A stretch of 64,000 nt of DNA from positions 492,001 through 556,000 of the forward strand of contig JAUIRK010000926.1 in the NCBI GenBank assembly GCA_030549495.1. Reading direction: 5' to 3'. The first letter of the stretch is position 1; each line of letters opens with the position of its first letter. The notes beneath the pieces are model-generated. The model saw only the letters and a program-made list of their open reading frames with translations. It was not told the DNA's origin and made no database searches. Source of the stretch: Nectonema munidae. Lineage: Eukaryota > Nematomorpha > Nectonematoida > Nectonematidae. Positions 45,201 to 50,688 of the stretch are shown piece after piece. The position numbers and the translations under genes were made by a program.

Positions 45201-46824
45201 TGTGTTTAGATTTTAATCACAAAACAATTTTATTGATGAATAAAGGAAAAAATATTCAATATTTATTAATTAATTCTTTGTAACTATACCTATAAATGGT
45301 CAATAGAACAATAGCAATAATTCTAATTATAATCAATAAAAAGTTCCATTTTCAAGGAATTTTTTACTTGCATTCTTTTGTTTAAACACGAATAACATAA
45401 ATAATTTTAACATAGACAATATATATATATAACATTTTACAATTATAATTTTTCAATAAAGTATTAGTTTTCTTGAAAATACAAATTTTGATTTTTATTT
45501 CGGAAAACATTCCTTTTTTCTTAAAGATATAATGACATTTTATTGGAGTATTTTATTCTTTTTTATCATTAATTCAATCGATTAAGCGTCGGTAACCTTA
45601 TGCTAACGGCGTGCCAACTTAACACTTCTCAAATCATCTCGAGTGCCAACCTCATATGTATATTATTTATCCAAACCAAGATTAACATAATTGTTTTATA
45701 ATTTATTTAATTTTTATATACACATTTACCTAAATATACAATAATAAGTAAATTTATAATTAGCAATAAAAAATTATATAAATAATAATTAGTGCTTGAC
45801 TCTGTGATAACTTTAGCCAACTCTTCAATATCGGCACAATACTAAATAAAAATGGTTGCGCATAGTTAAAAGCACATTTGATTGCCTTTAAGATCTATTA
45901 TAAAAACTGTTCAAAAATTTATTTTACTTTATGTGTAAATGAAAAATTTTAATTGTAAATCTTAGAATTTTTGCGTGCCACTGAAAATTGCTTCGCGTGC
46001 CACGTGTGGCACACGTGCGGTAGGTTGCCGACCTCTGGATTAAAATATTAGTTGGCTCAAAGTATATAAAATGTTCTATATTTTTGGTATACATTTTGGA
46101 GGTATGTTTTTGTGGAGTACATTTTGAATATCAAATGTGCAACATTTTATTAATTTGTTGAAAAAATGGGTTTTGAAATCCAAAAATTAATCATGATCTT
46201 TCTTTTCCACTGAAGAACCTAGAAGTTTTATAACGAATTATATTCTGTCATTAAAATAACAGTGTTTTTATAGAAGTAATCTAATCAGTTGAATTGAAAT
46301 ACCACCGTATGTGTCGGTAAAATTCCTTTTCGATTGTGTCTAGAATTGATAATAACTTTTTGGTTTTATTAAATGTAAGTTTTTGCAAATATATCTATCT
46401 TTTAAATGGAGAAGAATAAGAATGTGCGTGTTTTCATGATGATTCTATCACACACACAACAATGAAAATTGAAAAAAAAACTTTTTTGACTTTGAATACT
46501 AAAAGTCAAAAAGAATAGCAACGTTGTTGACAAAGACCAAATTATTAAAAAAAACCTGAAATAGTAAAGAACATTAGTAATATTTAATTTTTAATGTCTA
46601 GCTAAAATTAAAAATATTTTGCAAAGTGTTTAAAGTGATTTAAGGCGTTCTTACATCCTTCTAATCTGCTTTGAAATGCCTGAAGGAACTGATTTGAGGG
46701 TTTTGTAAGCGCATTGCACAGAACTCAATGAGCAGTAGCAGGGAATAGGACAGGATAAGTTTGGAGTGGTGTCGAGTATGAGGAGAAAAAAGTAAAAGGT
46801 GTTCAAGGTAAAATAAGTTTTCAT
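124..46824 (-). CDS. sli: slit, 5' half (signal peptide, LRR domains D1 and D2), spliced, runs off left edge
   Basis: Slit is a secreted midline guidance ligand for Roundabout receptors; in the family the concave face of LRR domain D2 binds Robo Ig1. Fifteen coding exons join in one open frame of 480 codons plus one base: signal peptide (about 1-24), LRRNT (25-57), six LRRs (57-201), LRRCT (201-256), LRRNT (256-306), five LRRs (306-426), LRRCT (426-480). Order and number match animal Slit D1 and D2 one to one, including the conserved Cys in D1 LRR5 and D2 LRR4. All introns are GT-AG; eleven exons are exactly 72 nt, both LRRCT exons are 164 nt, and LRR boundaries are all phase 2. The last visible exon ends in phase 1 at a GTAAAT donor, so D3 should lie to the left. 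Slit proteins are about 1500 residues, so about a third is here. No break is seen. LRR pattern, LRRNT/LRRCT cysteines and domain order together exclude generic LRR proteins. Confidence 0.95.
600..965 (-). mobile_element. LINE 3' tail, 5'-truncated (CR1/Jockey-like)
   Basis: Minus-strand frame 912-667 reads a LINE ORF2 C-terminus: MIPIFNIIKNMI, SHSYKFKSQSFQNNHRQTYL and AVDDWNSFPGEVVNS. The DWNSxP...VVNS signature follows the reverse transcriptase in CR1-like LINEs. Only the last roughly 80 codons and 3' UTR remain, the common 5'-truncated form. The 3' UTR shares CAGGCATC plus CCTC with the copy at 22745-23475, so both belong to one family. Confidence 0.75.
2531..2674 (-). repeat. tRNA-derived SINE, family A copy
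   Basis: Reads on the minus strand GTCGGCAGATGGCAGAGTGG, then an A-box-like block, a B-box-like GATTCGATTACC, and an A-rich 3' end after TGCGATACC. It matches copies at 22589-22740, 26588-26726 and 7581-7710 in head, B box and tail. Confidence 0.7.
3685..3809 (-). repeat. tRNA-derived SINE, family B copy
   Basis: Minus strand: GGTGGTGTGAGTAAGTTGG, GTTAGATACTCGGCTTCGA, then TTTTCGATACCGG as degenerate B box, and a tail ending CTTCTCGATGAAAAC. The same blocks occur in order at 63210-63364. Confidence 0.65.
4145..4216 (-). CDS. sli: slit exon 14: D2 LRR5
   Basis: A 72-nt phase-2 exon, acceptor CTTTTTTAG, donor GTAAG. It reads SLYNNKIGSFTNKTI then ANLIFLQNL (residues 402-426), matching SLYDNKLQTIAKGTF. 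It is the most diverged of the D2 repeats but keeps length, phase and the LxxNKI core. Confidence 0.92.
4375..4396. repeat. CA microsatellite
   Basis: About eleven CA dinucleotides in slit intron 13. Confidence 0.9.
4640..4738 (+). repeat. tRNA-like SINE fragment
   Basis: TGGCTGAGC, GTTGGTAAGCAG and TTCGTTCAAATCAC appear in the order of the A box, D-arm end and B box of a tRNA-Leu/Ser-like promoter. The sequence does not fold as an intact tRNA by eye and has no second copy in the window, so it is a SINE head or tRNA relic. Confidence 0.4.
5001..5072 (-). CDS. sli: slit exon 13: D2 LRR4
   Basis: A 72-nt phase-2 exon, acceptor ATTTTTAG, donor GTAAG. It reads LLNSNKIKCLHEDIF then SVPRYLKVL (residues 378-402). 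LLNxNKIxCL with its Cys is diagnostic of Slit D2 LRR4. Too short to appear as a long open frame. Confidence 0.94.
5439..5510 (-). CDS. sli: slit exon 12: D2 LRR3
   Basis: A 72-nt phase-2 exon, acceptor TGATTTGTAG, donor GTAAG. It reads FLYHNKIENLPSGIF then SELSTLQVL (residues 354-378), the counterpart of VLYGNKITELPKSLF. Confidence 0.94.
7240..7311 (-). CDS. sli: slit exon 11: D2 LRR2
   Basis: A 72-nt phase-2 exon, acceptor ATTAAACAG, donor GTAAG. It reads DLSKNKITSVDDGAF then RGLKRLTTL (residues 330-354), corresponding to DLSNNQISELAPDAF. D2 LRR2 is part of the Robo-binding concave face in characterised Slits. Confidence 0.94.
7446..7517 (-). CDS. sli: slit exon 10: D2 LRR1
   Basis: A 72-nt phase-2 exon, acceptor CTCTATTTTAG, donor GTAAG. 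It reads NLSNNQIRNIPSNAF then AKYSFLMKI (residues 306-330), matching the family's IPPGAFSPYKKLRRI segment. Only 134 bp of intron separate it from the next exon. Confidence 0.93.
7581..7710 (-). repeat. tRNA-derived SINE, family A copy (diverged)
   Basis: Minus strand: GTCGGCAGCAGGTTTAGTGG (head), TTGGTTCGATTCCC (B box), GATTGACCATCCCTA, then TTGGATCTGACAGCAACAAC and A-run. Head, B box and tail match other family-A copies with more substitutions. Confidence 0.65.
9447..9597 (-). CDS. sli: slit exon 9: D1-D2 linker and D2 LRRNT
   Basis: A 151-nt exon entering in phase 1 and leaving in phase 2 before GTAAG. A short charged linker (FLHKEARIDGE) is followed by the LRRNT pattern CPLSCACKNGIVNC and ends NIPISFPMDTIE. 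The acceptor is ATACTTAAG, with a modest pyrimidine tract. Confidence 0.93.
10873..11036 (-). CDS. sli: slit exon 8: D1 LRRCT
   Basis: A 164-nt exon, the family's usual LRRCT length, entering in phase 2 and leaving in phase 1 at donor GTAATA. It reads FICDCSIKWLGRFLRQNPKL and then GLNTRC, with the four LRRCT cysteines (CDC, TRC, FKC). This closely follows YCDCHLAWLSDWLRQRPRV of other Slits. It caps D1. Confidence 0.94.
11562..11633 (-). CDS. sli: slit exon 7: D1 LRR6
   Basis: A 72-nt phase-2 exon, acceptor TTATGTAG, donor GTAAG. It reads TLNNNNLVSLPENIF then EHVTHLKVL (residues 177-201). The TLNNNN start is identical to vertebrate Slit at this repeat. Confidence 0.93.
13205..13276 (-). CDS. 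sli: slit exon 6: D1 LRR5, with tandem TAG-AAG acceptor
   Basis: Reads RLDKNQISCLDKTSL then KDLKSLQLL (residues 153-177), with the Cys conserved in Slit D1 LRR5 (NQISC). The acceptor is a NAGNAG type: TTTTTTAG followed by AAG. Using the first AG gives the standard 72 nt and was chosen; using the second gives 69 nt and drops one Arg. Donor GTAAG. Confidence 0.92.
13370..15025 (-). mobile_element. CR1-like LINE fragment: ORF1 and endonuclease, RT missing
   Basis: Read on the minus strand, about 15020-14350 is ORF1: a PHD-like cysteine cluster (MMKCSSCFNWMCYTC) and a downstream helical segment (14691-14353). Then ORF2 begins: 14008-13370 is the apurinic endonuclease domain, with DLIFITEVLPKN, NHASKTRGIIAYF and IGDFNYHSI. 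The fragment stops at the end of the endonuclease, so the RT is absent. A 10-residue gap (YRSPSIN region) relative to the copy at 58571 and several frame changes show it is dead. It lies in slit intron 5, in the same orientation, about 93 bp upstream of exon 6. Confidence 0.8.
15026..15042. repeat. GA microsatellite
   Basis: A run of GA dinucleotides exactly at the 5' limit of the LINE fragment. Confidence 0.85.
16734..16805 (-). CDS. sli: slit exon 5: D1 LRR4
   Basis: A 72-nt phase-2 exon, acceptor GTTTTTAG preceded by a T tract, donor GTAAG. It reads DISHNHITHISKNLL then KNLEKVINL (residues 129-153), the counterpart of DLSENQIQAIPRKAF. A plus-strand open frame over it is a shadow. Confidence 0.92.
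17899..17970 (-). CDS. sli: slit exon 4: D1 LRR3
   Basis: A 72-nt phase-2 exon, acceptor TATACTTAG, donor GTAAG. It reads RLNNNQLKSLSDTIF then VGLKNLYRL (residues 105-129), matching the family's RLNRNHLQLFPELLF repeat. It lies beyond an 11.4-kb repeat-filled intron. Confidence 0.93.
19558..20826 (+). repeat. 1.27-kb repeat, arm A of a long inverted pair
   Basis: Matches the reverse complement of 50686-51955 throughout; by eye about 97% identical in the 600 bp compared base by base, with mostly single-base indels. Paired coordinates sum to 71512-71513 at both ends, so length is almost conserved. It contains a TATA-like TTTTATATATAAA near 20332 and no long open frame. No terminal inverted repeat is apparent within the unit. 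The right edge abuts CAGAGGGGTGGCCAGGAATT, a hAT-type terminus. It lies in slit intron 3. Class unknown: duplicated non-autonomous transposon or segmental duplication. Confidence 0.85.
20824..20848 (+). repeat. hAT-type terminal motif beside arm A
   Basis: CAGAGGGGTGGCCAGGAATTTG directly follows the 1.27-kb repeat. A close relative (CAGTGGGGTAGCCATGAATT) directly flanks arm B, and GTAGCCAGGAATTTGAATC occurs inverted at about 41308-41326. CAGNGG plus GGCCAGGAATTTG is a common hAT MITE end. Confidence 0.5.
21137..21149 (+). repeat. G13 tract
   Basis: Thirteen consecutive G in AT-rich sequence, preceded by CATCCA; probably inside or at the end of a decayed hAT-type element. Confidence 0.8.
22589..22740 (+). 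repeat. tRNA-derived SINE, family A copy
   Basis: Plus strand: GGCAGATAGCCTAGTAGTAG (A-box region), GGTCTAGGTTCGATTCC (B box), TTGGATGCGATACCGACAAT and an A-rich tail. This is the clearest copy of the family. The LINE tail at 22745 follows at once. Confidence 0.75.
22745..23475 (-). mobile_element. LINE 3' end, 5'-truncated (CR1/Jockey-like)
   Basis: Read on the minus strand from about 23475: a broken frame with KLNFNLHVSKVLKKAYSTIH, KSLTRPILEYVNVIY, EKIQKNFTKSLPAMRN and then AFEDWNSLPSEVVNSTTLND. These are the conserved post-RT segments of CR1-like ORF2. There are several frameshifts. The 3' UTR and end are shared with the copy at 600-965. Confidence 0.75.
24031..24321. mobile_element. hAT-type MITE with 8-bp TSD
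   Basis: Begins CAGTGGGGGATCCAG and ends with the complementary-type CGGTCCATCCCTG. Flanks are AAATATTA (24023-24030) and AAATATCA (24322-24329), a 7/8 match typical of hAT 8-bp target duplications. It has no coding capacity. A G22 tract sits inside at 24263-24284. Confidence 0.75.
24263..24284 (+). repeat. G22 tract
   Basis: Twenty-two consecutive G inside the hAT-type MITE; the longest homopolymer of this type in the window. Its length in the assembly may be unreliable. Confidence 0.8.
24831..25430. repeat. minisatellite-armed foldback (21-22-bp unit)
   Basis: 24831-25021 holds about nine head-to-tail copies of a 20-22-bp unit near AATTTTGTCGCAATTCCCCT. From about 25340 to 25430 degenerate copies reappear in reverse orientation (GACAAAATTTTAGCGGATTG, then GCAAAATTAG). 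The two sets could pair as an imperfect hairpin. The minus-strand open frame over the array (repeated ATKFRGI) is a by-product of the repeat, not a gene. Confidence 0.7.
26588..26726 (-). repeat. tRNA-derived SINE, family A copy
   Basis: Minus strand: GTCGGCAGTTGGCCTAGTGG, TAGGAGCGTAGGG (A box), TTTGGATTCCCGATTGTGAC (degenerate B box), ATCTGCCCAGCTATGAAAG tail. It lies 24 bp from the hAT element that follows. Confidence 0.7.
26750..27522. mobile_element. non-autonomous hAT element with 8-bp TSD
   Basis: Left end GAGAGGTGTCCAAAC, right end (reversed) CAGGGGTGTCCAATC, the common hAT terminus CAGGGGTGTCCAA. Flanks ATTTAGCT (26742-26749) and ATTTAGTT (27523-27530) match 7/8. No transposase is recognised. 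It is interrupted by the piggyBac-like MITE at 26965-27102. Confidence 0.75.
26965..27102. mobile_element. piggyBac-like MITE, copy 1
   Basis: Bounded by TTAA on both sides, with ends TTAACCCATTTAGGACCAA and TTGGTCTTAAATGTGTTAA. Contains three spaced TCGTCTGC motifs. TTAA flanks are the signature of piggyBac-type insertion. It is nested in the hAT element 26750-27522. Confidence 0.7.
29325..29396 (-). CDS. sli: slit exon 3: D1 LRR2
   Basis: A 72-nt phase-2 exon with acceptor TTTTTACAG and donor GTAAAA, a slightly weaker donor than its GTAAG neighbours. It reads QLSNNKIRAIHSDAF then RDLVSLQRL (residues 81-105), corresponding to QLMENKISTIERGAF of other Slits. Overlapping open frames on the same strand are shadows. 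Confidence 0.93.
30273..30344 (-). CDS. sli: slit exon 2: D1 LRR1
   Basis: A 72-nt exon preceded by a strong T-rich acceptor and followed by GTAAG. Residues 57-81 read DLQHNNISKIGRDDF then QNLYELKIL, the LxxNxI LRR consensus. It aligns with DLNGNNITRITKTDF of vertebrate Slit. Separated from exon 1 by the largest intron (16.3 kb). Confidence 0.93.
31416..32235. mobile_element. pogo/Tigger-like MITE with TA flanks
   Basis: Left end CAGTGAAACTTCGCTATTTC, right end (reversed) CAGTAAAACCTCGTTATCTC, flanked by TA on both sides. CAGTRAAACYTCG is a Tc1/mariner-pogo type terminus. Inside, ATATCTCGAA-type words recur. There is no transposase frame of use; the 61-codon frame at 32131 is chance. Confidence 0.7.
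32400..32475 (+). repeat. degenerate CTAACA/CTAATA short tandem repeat
   Basis: Irregular 6-bp units such as CTAACACTAATACTAACTC with one CCCTAAC. Locally telomere-like in look but irregular; treated as a simple repeat. Confidence 0.6.
34395..34545. repeat. possible mariner/pogo-type terminal fragment
   Basis: A CG-bearing patch in very AT-rich surroundings with ATAACGCGGTCGAC at one end and a reversed TATAACTCCATGG at the other. TATAACKC-like words recur inside. It could be the remaining end of a Tc1/mariner-type element; no partner or target duplication found. Confidence 0.25.
34681..35172. repeat. foldback element with iterated arms
   Basis: Left arm 34681-34790 contains TTTTGTCCTTTAGCAATTC then TTTTGTCTTTTTGCAATTC. 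Right arm 35025-35172 contains the complement, with several AAAATAGAATTGCAAAAG units of about 21 bp. Outer ends ATATACCATT and AATGGTATAT pair. The inner parts (TTTGTTATATTTATATTA and its complement) also pair, giving a hairpin of nearly 500 bp. Confidence 0.65.
35929..36065. mobile_element. piggyBac-like MITE, copy 2
   Basis: TTAA at 35929 and 36062; ends TTAACCCATTTACGACCAA and TTGGTCTTAATGGGTTAA are near-perfect inverted repeats. Interior closely matches copy 1, including the three TCGTCTGC motifs. Its right end overlaps the target site of the hAT element at 36068. Confidence 0.75.
36068..37880 (-). mobile_element. hAT DNA transposon (ZBED5/SCAND3-like transposase), decayed
   Basis: Ends CAGCGGGTTCCCAATCT and (reversed) CAGGGGTTCCCAACCTGG form TIRs, flanked by GGTTAATG (36060-36067) and GTTTAATG (37881-37888), a 7/8 8-bp target duplication. 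Minus-strand pieces of transposase: 37687-37151 with ACVTDGAQSMVGRYKGF, the D-GAxSMxG block of hAT catalytic cores; about 37030-36960 with SLLIHAEVSWLSRGNCL; and 36558-36270 with TYLVKTGFSA and GDLRLKLTKISPN, the C-terminal dimerisation region. The N-terminal BED finger is not found. Frame breaks between pieces mean it is inactive. Located in slit intron 1, same strand. Confidence 0.85.
37986..39655 (-). mobile_element. LINE with ORF1 and 3' tail but no ORF2
   Basis: Minus-strand ORF1 starts at ATG 39471 (MKEWVCKACLRD). A PHD-like finger (CKAC, HMIQCIICDNWLC, YVCTSC) is followed by a coiled-coil (LSSKLDDLLNKVNNLENNL), a middle segment (38916-38731) and two CCHC knuckles in 38734-38279 (CSNCCLFGHKASKC, CRYCSKNHNGSSC). 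Three frame changes interrupt it. About 270 bp beyond the ORF1 stop the element ends in a CTTA-type tandem tail (37988-38007). No endonuclease or RT is present, and the 5' flank looks like a LINE 5' UTR. It is either an internal deletion or an ORF1-only non-autonomous LINE. Confidence 0.75.
40851..40870. repeat. AAT microsatellite
   Basis: About six to seven AAT units. Confidence 0.85.
41099..41125. repeat. TA microsatellite
   Basis: Interrupted TA run. Confidence 0.85.
41281..41335 (-). repeat. hAT-type terminal fragment
   Basis: Reversed sequence reads GTAGCCAGGAATTTGAATC followed by a G-rich stretch (GGGGCGAGGGGGC). It matches the termini beside both arms of the 1.27-kb repeat. No partner end found. 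Confidence 0.4.
41560..41672. repeat. iterated-unit repeat, relative of the 34681 foldback
   Basis: Four to five units of 19-21 bp such as CAAAATAGATTTGCAAAAAG and ending AATGGTATATAT, the same unit and outer end as the right arm of 34681-35172. A second arm is not evident. Confidence 0.55.
42557..42620 (+). repeat. 15-16-bp tandem repeat, GGACATTTGGCCGAA unit
   Basis: Four adjacent copies: CGGACATTTCGCCGAA, CGGACATTTGGCCGAA, AGGACATTTAGCCAGA, TGGACATTTACGCAAA. Such iterated blocks occur as terminal repeats of MULE-type elements; no opposite arm was found here. Confidence 0.6.
43024..43293 (-). other. unrecognised cysteine-rich open frame
   Basis: An 89-codon minus-strand frame beginning MSYQTFDKQIKKELKISS, basic in its middle, with a C-terminal CITC then a 15-residue gap and CEIC, a possible zinc-binding pair, ending CCDNSD. 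Compositionally better than chance frames nearby but without recognised family. It lies about 400 bp right of the tandem repeat at 42557 and may be part of a transposon, or an exon of unknown origin. Confidence 0.25.
44581..44716. mobile_element. piggyBac-like MITE, copy 3 (opposite orientation)
   Basis: TTAA at both ends; ends TTAACCGTTAACGACCAGA and (reversed) TTAACGGGTTAACGGCCAGA. Interior CAGACGATATCTAATGTAAA, GCAGAAGA and GCAGACGAT are the reverse complement of the motifs in copies 1 and 2. Confidence 0.7.
45586..46037. mobile_element. hAT-type MITE (GTCGGCAACC ends)
   Basis: Left end GTCGGTAACCTTATGC, right end (reversed) CAGAGGTCGGCAACCTACC. CAGRGGTCGGCAACC is a widespread hAT terminus. 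Both sides carry GATTAA, a likely shortened target duplication. Interior repeats CGTGCCA words near both ends; no coding capacity. Confidence 0.65.
46655..46824 (-). CDS. sli: slit coding exon 1: signal peptide and D1 LRRNT
   Basis: The ATG at 46824 begins MKTYFTLNTFYFFLLIL, a lysine followed by a hydrophobic core typical of a signal peptide, with likely cleavage just before CPIPCYC. Going upstream in frame from this ATG there is no other ATG before a TGA at 46846-46848, so the start is well fixed. The LRRNT cysteine pattern C-x3-C-x-C-x6-C is complete (CPIPCYCSLSSVQC). The exon ends AGG AT before a GTAAGA donor (phase 2). The exon extends right into 5' UTR by an unknown length. Confidence 0.93.
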
Positions 46825-46848
46825 TTTGTGCGCAAACAAGAACACTCA

Positions 46849-48345
46849 CTCAATTTCAGAAAGACTTTAAAGAAGGCATATAATAACAACACTCATTTGA
46901 CTCCATTTTCAATAATGAAAGGATTTGTGAAGTGTGTAGAATATATTTTTTTTATTGGATAAAAAGCAACACAGTTATATCCTCATTGACGTCTTCTAAA
47001 CTGAAACAAAGTTGGCAAAATCAACACAAATTGAATAATAATAATCATAATAATAATAAACGAGAGAAAAGATATGTATAATTGATTGATAGTGTGAACC
47101 TTGTTACTACACTCTTCTTATCCACAACAACGATGTATACATGATGCACTCCTTCTTGTCATAAAATAATAATGAGAGGATAGTCTCTCTGATAACAATG
47201 TATTCATAATTATCAATAAAAGTTTGATTGACATCAGCTGCAGCCAATCACTTACTTGGCAAAACTTTTTAATAATTTAAAACTCTCTGCATAATAGTTG
47301 CACGATATTTGAAGACTTGTGTGTGAATAATGAAATTAAGAAGAGTATTTGATGTAAGATTCATATATGACATGTTTCTACCAAATTATCTATAATAATT
47401 TATGCCAAAGTTTAGACTTAAGGAAGTCAGTCTACTTCGAAATAGATCTATGAAAAAAAGCATTCTTCATAATATCCTAGAAGATTTTTACTAATTAATC
47501 CTATGTAGCTTTTGAATGAAATAATTACCTGTAAATAGATTAAGTCATGCAAATTTTTTTAAATAATATACCTTTAAATTCTCAATTGTAATATTATTAT
47601 ACTTTTATGTTAATAACAGTGTTCTAAATTTTACCAAGTTTTCCTAAATATAATTCTGGAACATTTAAAAAACTTTTAAATTCTTAATTTGCAAAATGTG
47701 GATAAATCACTTGAAAATCTCACATAATGATTTGAAGCTAAGATCGAGAAAAAAAATTATAGTTTAAATCATCTACGTAGACCAGTTTTGAAATATTCTA
47801 AAGGTTTACAGAGTATAATATAAAATTTTGGGAATCTTTTGAAGCTATAAGCACGGACTTTTTTAACGCTGAAAAACTAGAATCAAAAAAACGTAAGCAA
47901 TTTTACGTAAGCAGCGTAATGCGCCCAGTTATAGGGGAAATTATGTAACTATAAAACCGAATCTACATTAGGTGGAGCGCAAATTTTAAATAAAATTTTA
48001 TAATAGCTTCATTTTGGCCCTTTAAACTAATTCGTTCTTGTCATGGGAGAAGGATGACACCATATATAGACTATAGAGGATCTCAGTTGAATTTACTACA
48101 TTTTGAATATCAAATGTGCAAAAGTATTACATTTTATGAATTTGTTGAAAAATTGGTTTTGAAATCCAAAAAATTGTCAATAACATTGTAAAATTAAAAC
48201 CCTTTTGCACCTAAATTTTAAACGATATGTCTGCAAAAAATTTTATAATTTGTTTTTTTTTAATAAGTAAGTATTTAATTTTTAAGCACAGCTTTCCAAC
48301 GGCCAAATAATAACCCTCCAAAAGTTCTAAATTTTGGAAGTGTGA
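46849..48345 (-). other. slit upstream region, no gene seen
   Basis: Holds the slit 5' UTR of unknown length. On the gene strand ATTGG (inverted CCAAT) and E-box CAGCTG lie at 47235-47248, about 410-425 bp before the ATG. I cannot identify a promoter or TSS with confidence. The rest is AT-rich. Confidence 0.35.
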
Positions 48346-50130
48346 ATTATCGTATTTTTGGGACAAAATATCATAACGCACACCTTATGAAACCGATCAA
48401 GGTCAATAAATTAGTATGTTTTCATAGATAAAGCACACTGGGTTATAAAGTTCATTCATTGCGAGACAAAGAAGTCAGACAAATCGAAAACTCATTCACA
48501 ATAACTCATTTTTTTTGCTTAGTTGTAATGCAGTAAATACAAAACAATACACTCACTCTCTGCGTTTAAATAGTTGCGCGATTTTAGAGTCAGCCATTAA
48601 CTGAATTAGTCTCGTTCCTGGTAGTTGGCTGTACACCGATGATTTCGAAAACTTGCGAAAGCTCCGACGACATTAGAGACTGATACCTTAGCTCAATAGT
48701 CCATTGGCATATGTTGACGTAACTAGCCTAGTATTGGCTAGTGTTGTAATTACCTTGGTGAATGTGTGTTCGCATTCTGTCATACAACGCTCCCATAGAG
48801 CGAACAATTTACCATTGAACCACATGTTGTCACCAATGTCTATAGCTAAGTGGTTAATCCATCGGGAAAAAGGTCTTCCCTTTGGTTTTGACGGTATGGA
48901 CGAAAATGTGGGGAAGAAACCATATGGTCTAAGGTCGAAAACTTCTCTCAGCGCACTCACTCATTTTCCTGTCGATCTAGCCCTTTGGGTTAGCTTTGAT
49001 AGTGGCCCAGACGGAAACCTTTCTTTCGATAAAGTCTTCTTTTTACAAATGACCATATGTTGTAGTTTTTGGCCATTAGCCTGGCAACCAACAACTACAA
49101 TGAAAGTTTTTGAATTCATCATTCTACCTATTTCCTTTTCCGAGATTCAAAAAAGAAATCAAAATACAGTTCATCAATGATTACCAGAATATAAAGTGTT
49201 CTATTCCTAACTGTTTTTTCGTGCCAAAAGATGTCCATGATTTTGGTGAACGATTAATATATTTTTCCATTTTTATCTACAAGATATTAAATTTGAACAA
49301 CACATTTTTAGCTCCTTAATTTTATAGGTTCTCTCTTATTGGCTAATACCAAGTGCTTTTTAAGGCCTTTTATCCGCCCTACACAAAGTTCATTTATTCT
49401 TTTTCACCGTACATCAATTATGTATTATAGTTCTTCTTTTTTGTGTATTTATACATATTGCCCTATTCCTTTTTTATTCGTTCTGATTCTTCTTCTTCTA
49501 CAGTGAAGAATGACATCTTGTTTCCTATCTTGCCTATAGATTCCGTATTGGTCTGTGTTTTCTCGAGAGTAAGGTTCATAGGAATGTCAAAGGTGAGCGC
49601 GACCTCTTCCATATTGATGATGTGTTCTTGCCGGGTCCTCTTCTCAGTTATCTTGTTCTTGCCGTAGGTGCATGAAATGGCCAGCTTTTCTTTGTAACCT
49701 CTTTGGCAGTTGCTGGGAAATGGTCGTTTTGCTTGAATAGAAGATTATGCCTTTCTATAAAAGTGAAGCATCAAAAACGACATCCTAGAAAGTTGTCGAT
49801 CTTCATGTCAAACTGATGCCATGAGTCTATTTCAAATTGTAGAGATACGTCTGCCTGCTGTTCTCTCTTGAATAATAATCCACTGTTCAATCTTGTCCTT
49901 TAATTGTGACCATCTCGCTTTATTACCTCGAAAACTCGGTTTGGTCTTCTTTACTTGACACAGGTCATCTTTTTGTAATTTCTAATTGCGTACCATGGAT
50001 TCATTAATTTCGATTCGTCTAGGATCTGTTCTATTCCCATCTTCAACCCCGTAACCGATAGAAGTGAGATTGAAACTTGCTTCGTAAGCATTTCTCTTTG
50101 TATAGGTGTCATTTCGTGCTTTCATACGCG
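48345..50130 (-). pseudogene. pogo/Tigger-like transposase remnant
   Basis: A conserved N-terminus starts at about 50126: RNAYEASFNLTSIGYGVEDG, then KPSFRGNKARWSQLKDKIEQ and QERTAGRRIST, the HTH/CENP-B-like DNA-binding part of a pogo transposase. Downstream fragments give INMEEVALTFDIP and IGNKMSFFTV (the DDE core start), then in 48960-48688 LFALWERCMTECEHTF and TYANGLLS (C-terminal part). Stops and frameshifts break it at several places. TTATCGTATTTTTGGGAC near 48349 resembles a Tigger-type terminal repeat; the other end is not found. Plus-strand open frames here are shadows. Confidence 0.75.
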
Positions 50131-50659
50131 AGTATTTAAATGAAAACAGCAATGGATAACTATGTGTAGCAAGAAATAAAGATATTTAAATTTTAGTTTT
50201 ACCAGTAATAAATTTTTTGTAAGATAGAAGATACAATAAAAATTTTGAAAGTAAAAACTCAAACTACCAAATGTGGAATTTTAAATTATATGCGTTAAGA
50301 CTTAAGAGATGACACATAAAGAAAAATATTTCCTACTTTGAAAATTAAAAAAATGGATTGGAATAAGCTTCAATCTAATTTAAAGCAAATTCTAGGTGTT
50401 TGAATTTTCTTGCAAATACTACAAATCAATTCAATCCGTTGGTTGCAGCACCAGTTCGTATTATTTCCCAAGCCCTCTGACTAAGGTAGCAGCAATACTT
50501 CAATTTATTAAACGGTGTATCTTTAAAAATAGAAACACTTAAAAAAAAGCGTTAAACTACCTACCATATCTGTAGAATGCGCATATCTGTCTCTAATTCA
50601 TGGATAAAACGCAAAAAAGTGGTGAAAATTCAGAAAATCCCCTCAAAATTTTTGCCTCC

Positions 50660-50688
50660 TGAGTCAAATTCATGGCTACCCCACTGTA
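50660..50688 (-). repeat. hAT-type terminal motif beside arm B
   Basis: Reversed: CAGTGGGGTAGCCATGAATT then TGACTCAGGAGG, directly abutting arm B of the 1.27-kb repeat. The corresponding end at arm A is similar for about 22 bp and then diverges completely. Confidence 0.5.

Larger units (their letters stand above)
30345..46654 (-). other. slit intron 1 (16.3 kb)
   Basis: The largest intron, separating the signal-peptide exon from D1 LRR1. It contains a pogo-like MITE, a foldback element, a hAT transposon with transposase remnants, an ORF1-only LINE, two piggyBac-like MITE copies, an iterated repeat, a hAT-like MITE and short microsatellites, each listed separately. Long AT-rich stretches between them (30345-31413, 32240-34390, 35175-35928, 39660-41280, 43300-44580, 44720-45580, 46040-46654) show no recognised feature. 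Confidence 0.7.

Noticed and set aside
47235-47248. E-box and CCAAT as the slit promoter
   Set aside because: Motifs too short and common; no initiator, TATA or transcript support visible.
48704-49180. 158-codon plus-strand open frame
   Set aside because: Antisense to recognisable pogo transposase fragments.
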